Made by a program: the position numbers and the translations under genes. Below, piece by piece: positions 22,423 to 33,070 of a stretch of 64,000 nucleotides of DNA. The notes beneath the pieces were generated by a model that searched no databases, had not been told where the DNA came from, and was given only the letters and a program-made list of their open reading frames with translations. The first letter of the stretch is position 1. Each line of letters begins with the position of its first letter. Source of the DNA: Ashinkailepas kermadecensis (taxonomy: Eukaryota > Arthropoda > Thecostraca > Neolepadidae); the NCBI GenBank assembly GCA_034440615.1, contig JAOTOM010003141.1:31001-95000 (forward strand). The letters run 5' to 3'.

Positions 22423-25400
22423 TTACCTAGTGATAGAACGCGCCTCCAAACGGCCGTTCCACGCAGTTACGGCTCTGAACGGGTAGCTACGCTTAGCGAG
22501 GTCGGAGCGAACTCGCGGGAGCTCCAACATCCCTGTGTCTGCGCACCGAGTTCTCCTGGACGACACCTCCGCACGACGCTTGATAGAGCTCGCCAGCGTA
22601 GTTGGGACACCAGACGACGTTAGCTTCTGGATCATTGCCACGTCGCGCTCCTCCAACATGGCATCCAATTTCAATCATCCAAGTGCCTATAGTGCCGGGG
22701 TGATGTGTTCTCGTCGGCCGAGGCCGGATACTATACGGGCACCAAAATTTATCGCCTTCTGAATCCTATCTCTCTGGGTTTTGTTGCAACTTCCCCAAAC
22801 TGTCATACAGTAAATGTGGGGGAAAACCAGTGCCTGAATGAGGAGTTTCTTCGTTTCTGAGGGTAATTTGTGTCGAATTTTTGACAGGCCAACGAGAACA
22901 CTATAACACCGCCGAACCACCTGAGACACCTTGTCTATCCCAGGTCAGAGTCGAATCGACGTGCACACCGAGGATTTTTGCGTTCGGTGACGGCTTAATT
23001 TCAGCATCTCCAAATTTGATCGATAAGGTGTCACATTTCCGGGGCTGAGATTTGACAACCAGGAGCTCAGTCTTTCCAGGGTTGATTTTTAGCCGATTTT
23101 GTGTGAACCAGTTCAGAGCTGTATCCAAGGTGTTTTCTACACGTTGTGTACAGCGCAGACATGTTGCCTGGGGCGTCAGAGTCCAGAAATTGCGCATCAT
23201 CAGCGAAAATCACCAAGTGGCCATACTTTAGATGTGATGCAAGGTCGTTAGTGAAAATCAAATACAATTTTGGCCCGATTTGGCTTCCCTGTACTACACC
23301 GTGCGTCACCGGGAGTGGCTCAGCGGTACCCCCCTGAATTTTCTGGCTCCTCCCCCGCAACCAATCCTCAAACCAGTGAACGTCGATCCCATACCAGCCT
23401 AGCTTTTCTAACAGGCGGCTATGCTCCACGCTATCGAACGCGCGGGACGTATCAGCAGCAAGCAGGGTAGACACATGACCACAATCCATATTTTTGGTCA
23501 GAAATTGTACAGTATCGAGCATTGCTGTTTCGGTTGAGTGGCCGGGACGAAAACCATATTGATTTGAACAGAGTATGTGGTTTGAGTCGAGATAGAATGA
23601 AAGTTGCGTGTTTACAATTTTCTCACACAGTTTAGCAACAACACTCAGCAAAGATATGGGCCTAAAATTTCCGGGGTCGTCACGATCACCCCTCTTGTGC
23701 AACGGAATAACGCAGGCCTCTTTCCACTGAGGCGGCACCTCACCAGTACACAGTGAATAGTTTATCGCATGCAGTAAATGAGGCCCTGTGACTGCAAACG
23801 TCGCTCTCAGCATATGAAGTGTTATTCCGTCGTTTCCACTGGCGCGCGTATTTCCCATTCGATCGAGTGCCAACGACAATTCTGGTAACGTCACAGTGTG
23901 TACGCGGAAGGAGCTACTGCACACCCGAGGTGGTCTGGGCGGCAGCCGCACTCCCTGTGGAGCCGCCGATAACGTGGCAGCAACGTCAGATCCCGCGGTC
24001 ACAAAGTGACGATTTAGCTTGTCAGCCCAGGCGGCGTCGCTCAGGTGGGGTGGGTCGATCCTGGGCTCGGGCTTCTTGGCGGCAAGCAGAAATCGGCGGA
24101 TGTCGGTCCACGTCTTCGTTTTCTGGTGACGGTATGACGTGGCGTAGTAGTCTGCGCAGGCGTTGTATTGCGCTCGTTTCACGGCATTTCTACTGTCCTT
24201 ATAGGCCTGTTGTTTCACCGTGTTATTCTTGTCTTGGTCTCGGGCCTCTCGGCAGCGATCCCGCTTCTCCATGTGCTCTCTGAGCTCTTCATTTTCATGA
24301 AGCCAGAGAGCCGGGGGGTGTTTGATCCGGATTGTTCGGAGAGGCATGTGGTGGTCGATGATCGGCTGCCACGCCTCGAGCCAGGCGCGCCACTTCTCAG
24401 CTGCAGAGTCCGCGTTGTACACTTGGCTCCAATCGGCCTGGAGAAGGTCTAAGCAGAGGACGTCGTTGTTTACACGCCTGGTGGACCGGACCGTGATGGT
24501 TTGTGGTTTCGGGCGCGTCCGTTTGACGCTGATGTCAGATGTGACGAGGTCGTGAACGCTGAAGTTACAGGCGATCACGCGAGGGTTGGAGACTGACTGG
24601 TCGAGATGTTAAAATGTGATCTATGAGGGTAGACGACGTGTCGGTGGTGCGGGTCGGCGATGAGATCAGCTGCTGGAAGCCCAGGTCTTCCAGCATTGTC
24701 ACGTACCTCCGCACCCCCGCAGCTGACGGCTGGAGCAGATCCAGATTCATATCACCCATGGCGTGTATTGGCAGCTGTTTGGTGAGGAGAAACGTGATTT
24801 GTTGTTGCAGATCGTCGAGGGTGGCTGCTACTGGTGATTTCGGAGGCCTGTAGATAGTCCCGAGAACAAACGGCGATTTTCCTGAAAACCGCAGCAACAC
24901 AACTTCCAAATGCGAACCGGCGGATGGGACCGGCAAAATTTCTGCCTGCATACAATTTTTGTAAATTACGCATACGCCACCACCATTGGTTTTACGATCC
25001 CGGCGCTCCACGACATAGCCCGGGAAAAGTAAAAATCGACTGTCGGTATCATCGTTGAGGAAAGTCTCGCCCACGCACAGAATGTCCAGCGCGTTATTTC
25101 TCAGCAGGATTGATACGTCGTCGATAGATGGCATTATGTGGTTGACGTTGAGGTATGCCACCTTGATGCGACACTCCGGCTGTGTGACGGTCGGCTGGTC
25201 GCGACGGCGTGCCGTCTGCCGGACGGTGAGTCTGGTTGGGATGGTCAGAGTTCGGCCTGCGGGAGCCGGGCGGCATCCCACGGCACGTGGCACGCGGCCG
25301 CGCCGCAGTTGGCGGCGGCGGCCGGCACGGCTGCCTCGGTGCGTGCGCCGGCACGGGGCTGGGGAGGGGGTGACCCATTTCCCGGCCGAGAGCGCTGGCC

Positions 25401-25641
25401 CACGTGACAGCGGCACGGCAGCGCCAGCCGACCAGGAACGCGGCGGTGACGTCACCTGCCACGCTGGACGGAGCAGCGGCCGCCGCGACTGGCCAGCCAC
25501 GAGGTCACAAACGGTTGAGTGTTGAGCAGGGTGGTAGAGTACAGAGGCGTGTGACGTCAGCAGAAATTTCGCTGCTGATTTGCGGGGCAAGGTCCACTGG
25601 AAGCGGTAGAACGTGGGATAGGGCGACAAAGCCCGGCCCAT
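22423..25641 (-). pseudogene. non-LTR retrotransposon ORF2 (endonuclease-RT), Jockey/CR1-group, decayed
   Basis: Read 25641 to 22423. An apurinic-type endonuclease lies at about 25170-24565 with VAYLNVNH, VGETFL, IYRPP, GDMNLDL and IDHILTS in the usual order. The reverse transcriptase follows at about 24000-23100 with FRPISLLSVVAKLCEKI, GFRPGHSTETA, TSRAFDSVEHSRLL, GVVQGSQIGPKLYLIF and the catalytic FADD. C-terminal segments follow (NRLKINPGKTELLV, LGVHVDSTLTWDR, RSDLAKRSYPFRAVTAWN). The frame changes between 24578 and 24565, again near 23150 and again near 22920, and in-frame stops interrupt the last part near 22687 and 22676, so it cannot make a full protein. Motif A has lost the usual LDLSKAFD form and motif B has GVVQGS instead of GVPQGS. 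Clade placement by motifs only. Confidence 0.8.
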
Positions 25642-26387
25642 CCAGACGGCTCAGCATCGGTAGGTAAAATAGGGCACAGGTCGTCAAAATTATGCCGTAT
25701 GGGGGCACTGCACGCGGTCAAAGTCACGGATCTGGAACCAGCACTGTCTAAACCGGTTCTCAGCACAGTTTCAGCACGCTACACCACCGATGACCACTGA
25801 AATAATATTAAAAACCCGGAGCTATCACAAAGCCGGCCGCCAGAGCCAGGCGCGCGGCCACATTGGGCACACCACCACCACCCTATCTAGACGCATCACA
25901 ATGCACCTCTAAGAAGGGGCACCACAACAGCACGCCATGTCGATGCACAATATGATACTTACCCGATCCACCATGATCAACAACACCATCATATTGACCC
26001 AGTGTCACACGGTAAAAAAAAACTTAAAAAATCGTAGAGGCAGTTTTCATCCGTGAAAAGGATCCTGTAATTAACCGGCAATTGAACATGAGTGGCACGC
26101 TGTCTCTTTATGATGGACAACCACTCCCACTAAGGGCATAGGAGACCACCACTAGCTATATACTGTCCGTGCTCTTGGAAACTCGAGTGATAGTGGGCAT
26201 CCACATTTGTTCATCCGTGTTTATATGTATATAATTGAGAAAGTGTATAGCATGATCATTTAGTATATTACCGTTGAAAACATTTATATCTAAAAAAGTA
26301 CCCGCATAAGAGATCTACGTGTTTGTTAGATAAAAGCAATATAACATGTCCATTGCTGACGCGCAAATCATATAAAGGTCAAAACGC
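25642..26387. other. no gene seen; likely 5' flank of the retroelement and Penelope LTR-like region
   Basis: GC-rich sequence directly beyond 25641 may be the 5' untranslated part of the non-LTR element. From about 26200 the sequence becomes AT-rich and precedes the hammerhead; this may be the Penelope pseudo-LTR. No coding exon is supported. Confidence 0.35.
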
Positions 26388-26585
26388 TTGCGAATGTATT
26401 ATGTTCTTAAATTGTGTATTATCCGTATGTCTGATGATGTTAGATGTCCTAACGAAACGTTACTTGAATACGAGAATATAGGCACAATTTTATATGCAGC
26501 TTCTTCACAAGAACGGGCCATCATCAGGCGATTTGAGGGCCTTTCAAAGAGGCACATCAACGCGAAGTATGCTGTTTTATTTAAT

Positions 26586-26586
<1 letters not shown>
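26388..26586 (+). mobile_element. Penelope-like element 5' region and N-terminal coding fragment
   Basis: The segment contains the hammerhead and then a frame reading LLEYENIGTILYAASSQER and RRFEGLSKRHINAKYAVLFN, the same as in the inverted copy at 21586-21830. The frame is lost in an AC/AT microsatellite at 26587. The element is thus truncated after some 60 codons. Whether it once was continuous with the C-terminal fragment at 21930-22330 cannot be told: they lie on either side of the non-LTR element, and the order is not that of a simple insertion. Confidence 0.55.
26424..26472 (+). ncRNA. hammerhead ribozyme, type I minimal, Penelope-like
   Basis: All conserved core boxes are present in order: CTGATGA (26431-26437), helix II GTTAG/CTAAC (26439-26443 with 26449-26453, loop ATGTC), and GAAA (26454-26457). 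The last A plus C58 can pair with G59-T60 as a two-pair self-complementary helix III (ACGT), followed by T61 as the cleavage nucleotide. Helix I then forms from GT (26429-26430) with AC (26462-26463), an internal TTGA bulge, and CGTAT (26424-26428) with ATACG (26468-26472). One extra T (26438) lies between the core and helix II. Hammerheads with very short helix III are known in Penelope-like elements and act mainly as dimers. The matching protein fragment starts immediately downstream. Confidence 0.75.

Positions 26587-26659
<73 letters not shown>
26587..26659. repeat. compound (AC)n(AT)n microsatellite
   Basis: About 21 AC units followed by about 15 AT units. Confidence 0.97.
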
Positions 26660-26662
<3 letters not shown>

Positions 26663-27471
26663 GTAATATACATAAATATTCGGAATAACAGCACATATCA
26701 AGATCTGAATAATTCCTTCAACTTCGCATCTTGATGTGGACTGATGTTCTGTATGTGCATTAGGGTGTGTCACGAAGGACCTTTTTTTGGAAATTGCACT
26801 TTGCTTAGTGAAATTATCGTGCAGATCACCTAAAAAACCTGTTGTCGAAACCAAATCGAAATCAAACAATAAACAAAATATGCGACAGGCCGATAAAGAA
26901 ACAAATTTGCCGGGCGCCCGGCGTTGAAGTCTCCAGTGATGGCGCTCCGTTGCGATTGGCATCTAACACCACGCGTCCGGCCACCGTCGGAGCGCCGCCG
27001 CGGCGCTGTGACGAAAAAGGCGGCAGTCGGTGCTGTGGATGACTGATGAATGGATTCTGGTGATGAAGCTCATTAATAAAACTCAATGAAAGTGTTTAGT
27101 GGGGTAAAAGGCTTTTGATAAGCACCAGTCGCTTAATAAGTTGCCTGGATATCTGACGCATGAAAGAAAGGTTCACTTTACGTCGCTTGTTCGTTCCATT
27201 TTCAATCAGTAGATCTATCGGCGTATAATGCTAATATTTTCACTTTTGAAAGCTTGAACATCTTCAAAATTCCTCGTCTGTTTACATCGAAGACCAATTA
27301 AATCATTCTGAGACACTTGATATCTTATTGTTATGACAAGTAGACCAGGCGAAATCGGCATCATGCTCCGTTCCACTACAACCGAAGGAGACGGGCATAC
27401 AGCGACGTCACCTTTTGTACGAGCGGCCACATTTTTTGTACGAACTATCATTTTATAACTGTACTACTTGT
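26660..27471. other. no gene seen; 3' flank of the hAT-like gene
   Basis: No supported exon. The right part is downstream of the minus-strand gene ending at 27472 and may hold its 3' UTR; an AATAAA-like signal is present on neither strand at a convincing position. Confidence 0.35.
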
Positions 27472-28898
27472 CTACATGCTCGACAGAAAACCCGACATGA
27501 AATCCTTTTTGCTGCTGAGCACTGGCATTGCTGACCTGTGTTTCAACTTCGCCACAATGTAACCGTGGCGGGCCTCTTCACCAATTACCTTCAAAGACGC
27601 CTCGGTCACCACTTTCACCATCGGTTCCACCGTCTGACTGTGCACGGGGTATGGCGGTACTTCGAGAGGACTCGCGATGATGTCTAGTAAGTCATCATCG
27701 GACAGTTGTTGCGTCAATGGCGGCTCGGTTATCGCCTCATTACACCAATCAATCAGCTCCATGATGCTGTTTGCCCCCATATTCACTTTTGGAAGCTTGA
27801 ACTTCCGCACTTCGTCAGTATCACTATCGACTTGAGTTCTGCGACACTGCTGGATTTGAGTGACCGCCCTTTCCCGTGTGGCTTGATCTTGGCCCGCTGC
27901 CATTGCTAGCAGTACTGCCTCAGGGTGACACCAGTAGCTGTTGCGCTGTATTACCGGCTGCACCATGGCCGCTATCTCAGGTCGCAAACTTTTGAGAAGT
28001 TGGACGCTGTGCAGCGCATTGCCAGGACCGTCAGAACATTTCCAGTTCTCCTTGATGCAGAACCACATGGGAGTATAGTGGCACACGATGAACTCCGCTA
28101 GCATTCTCAGACTGTCTGATGGCTGTTCGGTTGATATGTAGAGCCGGAGAATTCGCGCCGCCAGAGTCAGCCACCTGGAGTGGTTTAGTGGACCGATCTT
28201 CATTTTCGCAGTTCTATCTGAGATACAGCCCGTCTGGACACTACGCGCCAGACTGTACAGAATAGCCTGATCTGAACTTAGGTCACTGAGAATCTCCTGC
28301 GTCATTTCTGAAACATTTCCGCCATCGATTGGCTCAAAATCGACCACTGGCAAGGTTTCTACTGCGCCTGCAGCAGCCCGGCCAATCAGCCCACTAAACG
28401 ACTTAGGTCCTGTTGTGACTCCATCTAACTGGCTAAATACTGCACGAAGATTAAGTTCATTTGCATGAAGTTGGCACACAAACCAGTGGACGGGGCGTTT
28501 TTGTCCGAGCTCAAACAAACGGATAACACCACCTTTTTGGCCAGTATTAACTCTCGTGCCGTCACAGCCAAGCACAGAAACATCCGCACCAAACTCATAT
28601 GCCACGGCGTTCAGGTCCTGAAAAATGTCCTCCGCTTTCCCAGACTGTGGGGTAAAATGTCCTAAATATGCACTGTCTGGCTCGGATACAACCACAATGT
28701 GCTCTTCCGTCTTCTTTGAACTGGCTGTCATAAGCGTGTCGTCTTTTCTACCGTCGAAGTAGAGACCAGATACACGACCTGCATGATCCTCATGGCTCTG
28801 GGCTACTACCTCTCTTCTAATCCGATCCCTTGCTCGCCATACTTTTTTGCTATCCACTATGCAGTCCATATCGTCAGAAGTGATACGACCAATGTCCA
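27472..28898 (-). CDS. hAT-like (RNase H-fold) transposase-related protein, terminal exon
   Basis: A single open exon of about 475 codons ends in a stop at 27472. The open frame extends further right only through the GA/CT minisatellite, which cannot be protein; on the minus strand its CT run ends in CCCAAG, an excellent pyrimidine tract and AG acceptor, so I start the exon at 28898. Motifs in order: YFDGRKDDTL (first Asp), GCDGT plus KGGVIRLFE (second Asp), FVCQLHANEL (a CxxH motif), TTGPKSFSGLIG, NHSRWLTLAARILRLY (SRW), PMWFCIK and VIQRNSYWCHPE. The DG, CDG, CxxH and RW arrangement resembles hAT transposases. Related uncharacterised proteins are, as I remember, multiplied in invertebrate genomes. 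The exon is intact, unlike nearby elements. Upstream exons are not identified. It may be an active transposon gene or a domesticated one. Confidence 0.7.
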
Positions 28899-28900
28899 CT

Positions 28901-29150
28901 TGGGGGGGGGGGGAGAGGGGGGGAGAGGGGGGAGAGGGGGAGAGGGGAAGAGAGGTTTGTATCAAGTGAGGTGGAGAGAGGGGGGGAGAGGGGGAGAGGG
29001 GGAGAGGGGGCAGAGGGGGGGAGGGGGAGAGGGGGGAGAGTGGGAGAGAGGGGGGGGAGAGGGGGAGAGAGGTTTGTATCAAGTGAGGTGGAGAGAGGGG
29101 GGGAGAGGGGGAGAGGGGGAGAGAGGTTTGTATCAAGTGAGGTCTAGTGA
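28901..29150. repeat. GA/CT-rich minisatellite
   Basis: Runs of GGGGGAGA interspersed with three copies of GAGGTTTGTATCAAGTGAGG (about 28951, 29069, 29124). It forms the presumed intron pyrimidine tract of the hAT-like gene on the minus strand. Open frames through it are artefacts. Confidence 0.9.
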
Positions 29151-29692
29151 GGATAAATCAAGTTTGTTTCAAGTTAGGGAGCATCAGGGGCCGGGTCCGG
29201 GGCCGCGCGATGGTCGTCTTGGGCGGTTAATGGCGGGAATTCCGTGTCTGAGTCCGTTGGCGAGCATGCGTCAATATTCTGATTGTTTGTTTTCCCATCG
29301 TGGGGAAAAAAACCTGTGTAACTTAAATAAACACGAAGGACACACAGAAATGACAAGAATGGAAATAAGACGACGAAAATCGGGTGGGGTGGGTGTCACC
29401 CCTACAAACGAAACAGGAAAAGAGCGACGGGTGTCACCCCACAAAAATGAAAAATGGAGCTGCGAAAACCATCAGCTAATCAATCCTTTCGGCAGGTCTG
29501 AGTGCACAGTGAGCTTCGGCTACAATCAGAGTATGCTCGAATAGTACTGAACACTCCATGTCATTCTGTCACATACCTTTGAAGCTTATCTCCTGTCCGT
29601 CACACGACATTATCCGGAGGGTTATGACATCCTCTGACATGTTTTGGGAAGGGGCGAGCGTGCCCGCCCCCGCTCACAGTCAGCTACCTTTC
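29151..29692. other. no gene seen
   Basis: GGTGGGTGTCACCCCTACAAA and a similar phrase recur near 29385 and 29430. No exon of the neighbouring gene could be recognised here. Confidence 0.4.
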
Positions 29693-29734
29693 CCCTTTGT
29701 TTTGACATGACTCCAGTCATGTCAAAACAAAGGG
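29693..29734. repeat. 42-bp near-perfect palindrome (20-bp arms, 2-nt spacer)
   Basis: The arm at 29693-29712 (starting CCCTTTGTTTTGACATGACT) is the exact inverse complement of 29715-29734, separated by CC. It could extrude a cruciform, fold into an RNA hairpin, or be a joined pair of transposon ends. Confidence 0.9.
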
Positions 29735-30279
29735 TTCTGCAAAGGCGGAGTCTGGTTGGCTCGTAAGGTGGTTCTGCAAACTTCAACAGATGCGGCCTCC
29801 TATTGAAAATCATTTAATGGCGACCTTTCCTAACGGTGAAATTGTGCATCTGTGTTTGTACTTTCCGTCAAAAGATGGCAGGTGTGTGCCGGTATTGGCA
29901 ACCAAGTTCTGTTTTGTTTTGTATGCCGGTTCCAAAGACATTTGTGTGAAATTTTAGAGATTTCACACGTGTCACACGTGCCACAAAATGCACGTCACAC
30001 GAAAGCTACTTTCACAGTGCATAGTATAAAAATAGTCACCTTGGTCAATCATGGCGGAAAATTAGCAGTAACTTTAGGTCACTGAATTCACCTCAAACAC
30101 AAATACAAATTTCGCGTTCTGAACACCACCAAATTGTGGTGATACAGTAAGCTCATTTCATTATATTTGCACATGAATGAGCCTAACAGTTATTTTTTAA
30201 CGCTCTATGATAATGACCCAGGATGACTTTGATCTTGACTATGATTCCCTGTCTTGGTTCAATTGGATAACTTAGGTCA
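29735..30279. other. no gene seen
   Basis: Small frames only. CACGTGTCACACGTGCC at about 29965 is a short run of CACGTG-type boxes. Two AGGTCA hexamers occur near 30076 and 30274. Confidence 0.4.
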
Positions 30280-30560
30280 TGCAATGTAAGTGTGATGCTA
30301 TTTAGCAGTTGCAAACTCGAAATAAACCATACAAACAGCAGTGTCTAATTAGGTTTTGCACAGTTGGCTGACTTTATCTTGACATGGCCTCCGGCCACGT
30401 GACGCAGGTCAAACAAATTGGATAGGGAACTCCTCCACATATTTCTGCATGCAGACGAAGGGGAAAATGCTGTTAGAAGAACATGCTTATTGAAAAAGTA
30501 GGACAACTGGTCCAAAATTGGTCGTGCCTTAGGGTTACTGACCTGTCCTGGATGACAAAC
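30280..30560 (+). repeat. dispersed repeat, unexpanded copy
   Basis: The segment shares CAGCAGTGTCTAA, TTGCAAACTC and CAAATTGGATA, in the same order and spacing, with 58236-58790. It lacks the 44-bp tandem array present in the other copy. No ends or target duplications are clear. Confidence 0.55.
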
Positions 30561-32685
30561 CCGTGTTTTATAATTTTAAATTAACACCTAATTTAAAGAA
30601 ATTTTAAAGTAATAAACGTAAAGTAATTTTAAATACTCTGTATTCGCCGCCCAATAATGCCAACGTAGCAAGTTTCATTTCATTATCTTTTCATTCCGAT
30701 GATCTATCGATCTTCAAACATTCTTGGAGTGGTCTTCTTTGCACTGGGTCAGATGAATGACCTCACACGACTTGAGGTTGAAACGCTCACATCAGAAGCT
30801 AAGAAGATGAAGGAAATTTGAAAAGTGCTGAAAATTTCGCGGCGCTGCGCACTGTCGTTCTTGCTTATGGTGGGGAATCTTAGTGGGCGTACCCATCTCC
30901 GCCCACCGAGACGGAGTGGGTTAAATGTGTTGTAGGAGAGACCGGGTCTAGGTGATATAATTTTCGAGAAATTCGAAATAACTCATAATTTTGGAATGGC
31001 AACGAGAAGAAGCTACACCTACGCCAAGTCTAAACCTTCTAGTATCATCCCGATCATTATTATTTTCATCGCATCCTCTGGGCTTTCCACCAGAGAGCAT
31101 AGCATCGTGCAGCTACCGGTTCGTACTATTCATGTTTAGCTTAGGCAGGTGTAAGATTGCCCAAAATGTATAATGAGTGGTGACAATATTCTTGCAGGTT
31201 TTCTAAGTATTCTTTAGCATGGGTGGTGACTGTCCTCTTTGATAAGTGAAATAGCACAAGCAATCCTATTTTAAGTTTTCTCAACTTGATAATCACACTG
31301 GTCATTTACCACTAATATCATTGTGGGGTTTGATATGATGGTTACATGTGGTTGCTTTTCGTCCTGCTTTTAATCCGTTTTGATCAGCGGAAATTTGAAG
31401 TAATATTGAAGCAACAGTAACAAATATCATCAAGCAATAATGAAATTAGGCACGATGCGAAGTGAAAGGGGAAGAAGTCCTTTCGTCACTGAGTGGATTA
31501 TCCTATTCTGTAGTATTTTTTTTTCGATTAACCATGTCCTGATTATTTGTCACCGGATAGTTCATGGAAAACTGGAACAAAAAGAAAACAATATTTATGA
31601 ACTCAATGTTTTTTTTTCCAGATGGCAAAATAAAGTGGCCCAAGTCCGGGTAAAAATAGGTATTTCGGGGTATCCTAGGTTGATCGATCCAAGGCTGAGC
31701 CTCATCCCCCCCCCAACCCAAACTGATCTTGCGATCCTACGCCCATGTTAGGCAGCGTTCCTTTACGCCATCTGAAAGGTCAATTTTTTCGCTTCCATTA
31801 ATAATACTTGTTTGAGTCCCGCCTGATCACAGCTGATGGTCAATGCAATTTATGAAAGGCGCAAACGTTCATTCCGTAGTTGTATTTTATTCTTTGTTCC
31901 GTTAATTCCGTCGCATGAAAAATGTCCGTATACGTAATTAATACGGCCATCTTGAAACAGTTTTAGCAAATACCTGAATATAAGTAGGCAATTATGTGGT
32001 TATTTCATCTCATTACCAGCCCACAAACTGTTGATACAAGCTGACGTTGATACAGGCTGATTAAAGTGATGCAGGCTGTACCAATTTTCCCCGCAGGTTT
32101 TCTCGTGCGGGCTGCAACATGTGATGGAACATTGCGAGTACAGTGTAGCGGCAAACGATGAAAGCTCAGAGTCAAGCCATGTGTCCATTTCACCGTTGCA
32201 AAGCTAAGAGAACATGACAATGACAACATGCACATAAGAAGTTAGCATGTGGGCGACGAATTAGAAATTACTGGCGAAGCACAGACATTGAAATATTACC
32301 TTCGCCCCAAAAACATGCCACATCGTCACCATTCCGCAGCCGCGTCGAAAGGACTTGCGTTTGTTTGTCCCTAGGAGGATTGCCAGTAGCAACATGTTTG
32401 GCAGCCATGGAGGCTGGCTTCATACCTTTGTAGTAAGCGCTGTTATATGAACTTTCCCGTGTATGACTCGGTCTCCCCTACATGAATTGTACGGATTTTT
32501 TTGTCCATTCTGGCCCCACGAGGCCACAGTAGGTCCGAGAGCGTTCCAGTTACTCCTGCACGACACCTCATACCGTCATCAAAAGTATATTGTTTGACAA
32601 ACAAACAGTTTGCAAGGCAATAGTAAACATAATTGTGCGATTCGAGAACTTAGCATTCGCATCGGGCACCTTTGCACCATCTAAC
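30561..32685. other. no gene seen
   Basis: Several open frames of 60-105 codons lie on both strands, with no domain or consistent splice pair. The stretch reads as unannotatable intergenic or intronic DNA. Confidence 0.45.
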
Positions 32686-32689
32686 ACAT

Positions 32690-33070
32690 CTGGCCCTTCA
32701 TCTGACCCGTTACCTGGTCCTTCATCCGACTTTTCATCCGAACCTTCATCTGGTCCTTCATCTAACCTTTCATCCTACCTTTCGTCTCACCCCTCACCTG
32801 ATCCTTCATCCGATCCTTCATCTGACCCTTCATCTGATCTTTCATCTGACCCTTTATCCGACCCTCCATCTGATCCTTCATCTGATCCTTCATCTGACCC
32901 TTCATCTGACCATTCATGTGACCATTCACCTGATCCTTCATCTGAGCCTTCACGTGATCCTCCATCTAACCCTTCATCCGACCCTTCATCTGCCCCTTCC
33001 TGTAATCCGTCATGTGATCTTTCATCTGGTCATTCACCTGACGCTTCATTTGACGCTTCCATCTAATCCT
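32690..33070 (+). repeat. 12-bp minisatellite, about 30 units
   Basis: Unit near CCTTCATCTGAC with many variants. The period is a multiple of three, so it gives open frames reading DPSSDPSS or HLTLHLIL; these are not taken as genes. Confidence 0.9.

Noticed and set aside
24623..25667. Plus-strand frames of 76-156 codons over the non-LTR element
   Set aside because: Antisense shadows of the endonuclease and RT coding sequence.
28783..29544. 253-codon plus-strand frame rich in Gly and Arg
   Set aside because: Runs through the GA minisatellite and antisense to the better supported hAT-like exon.
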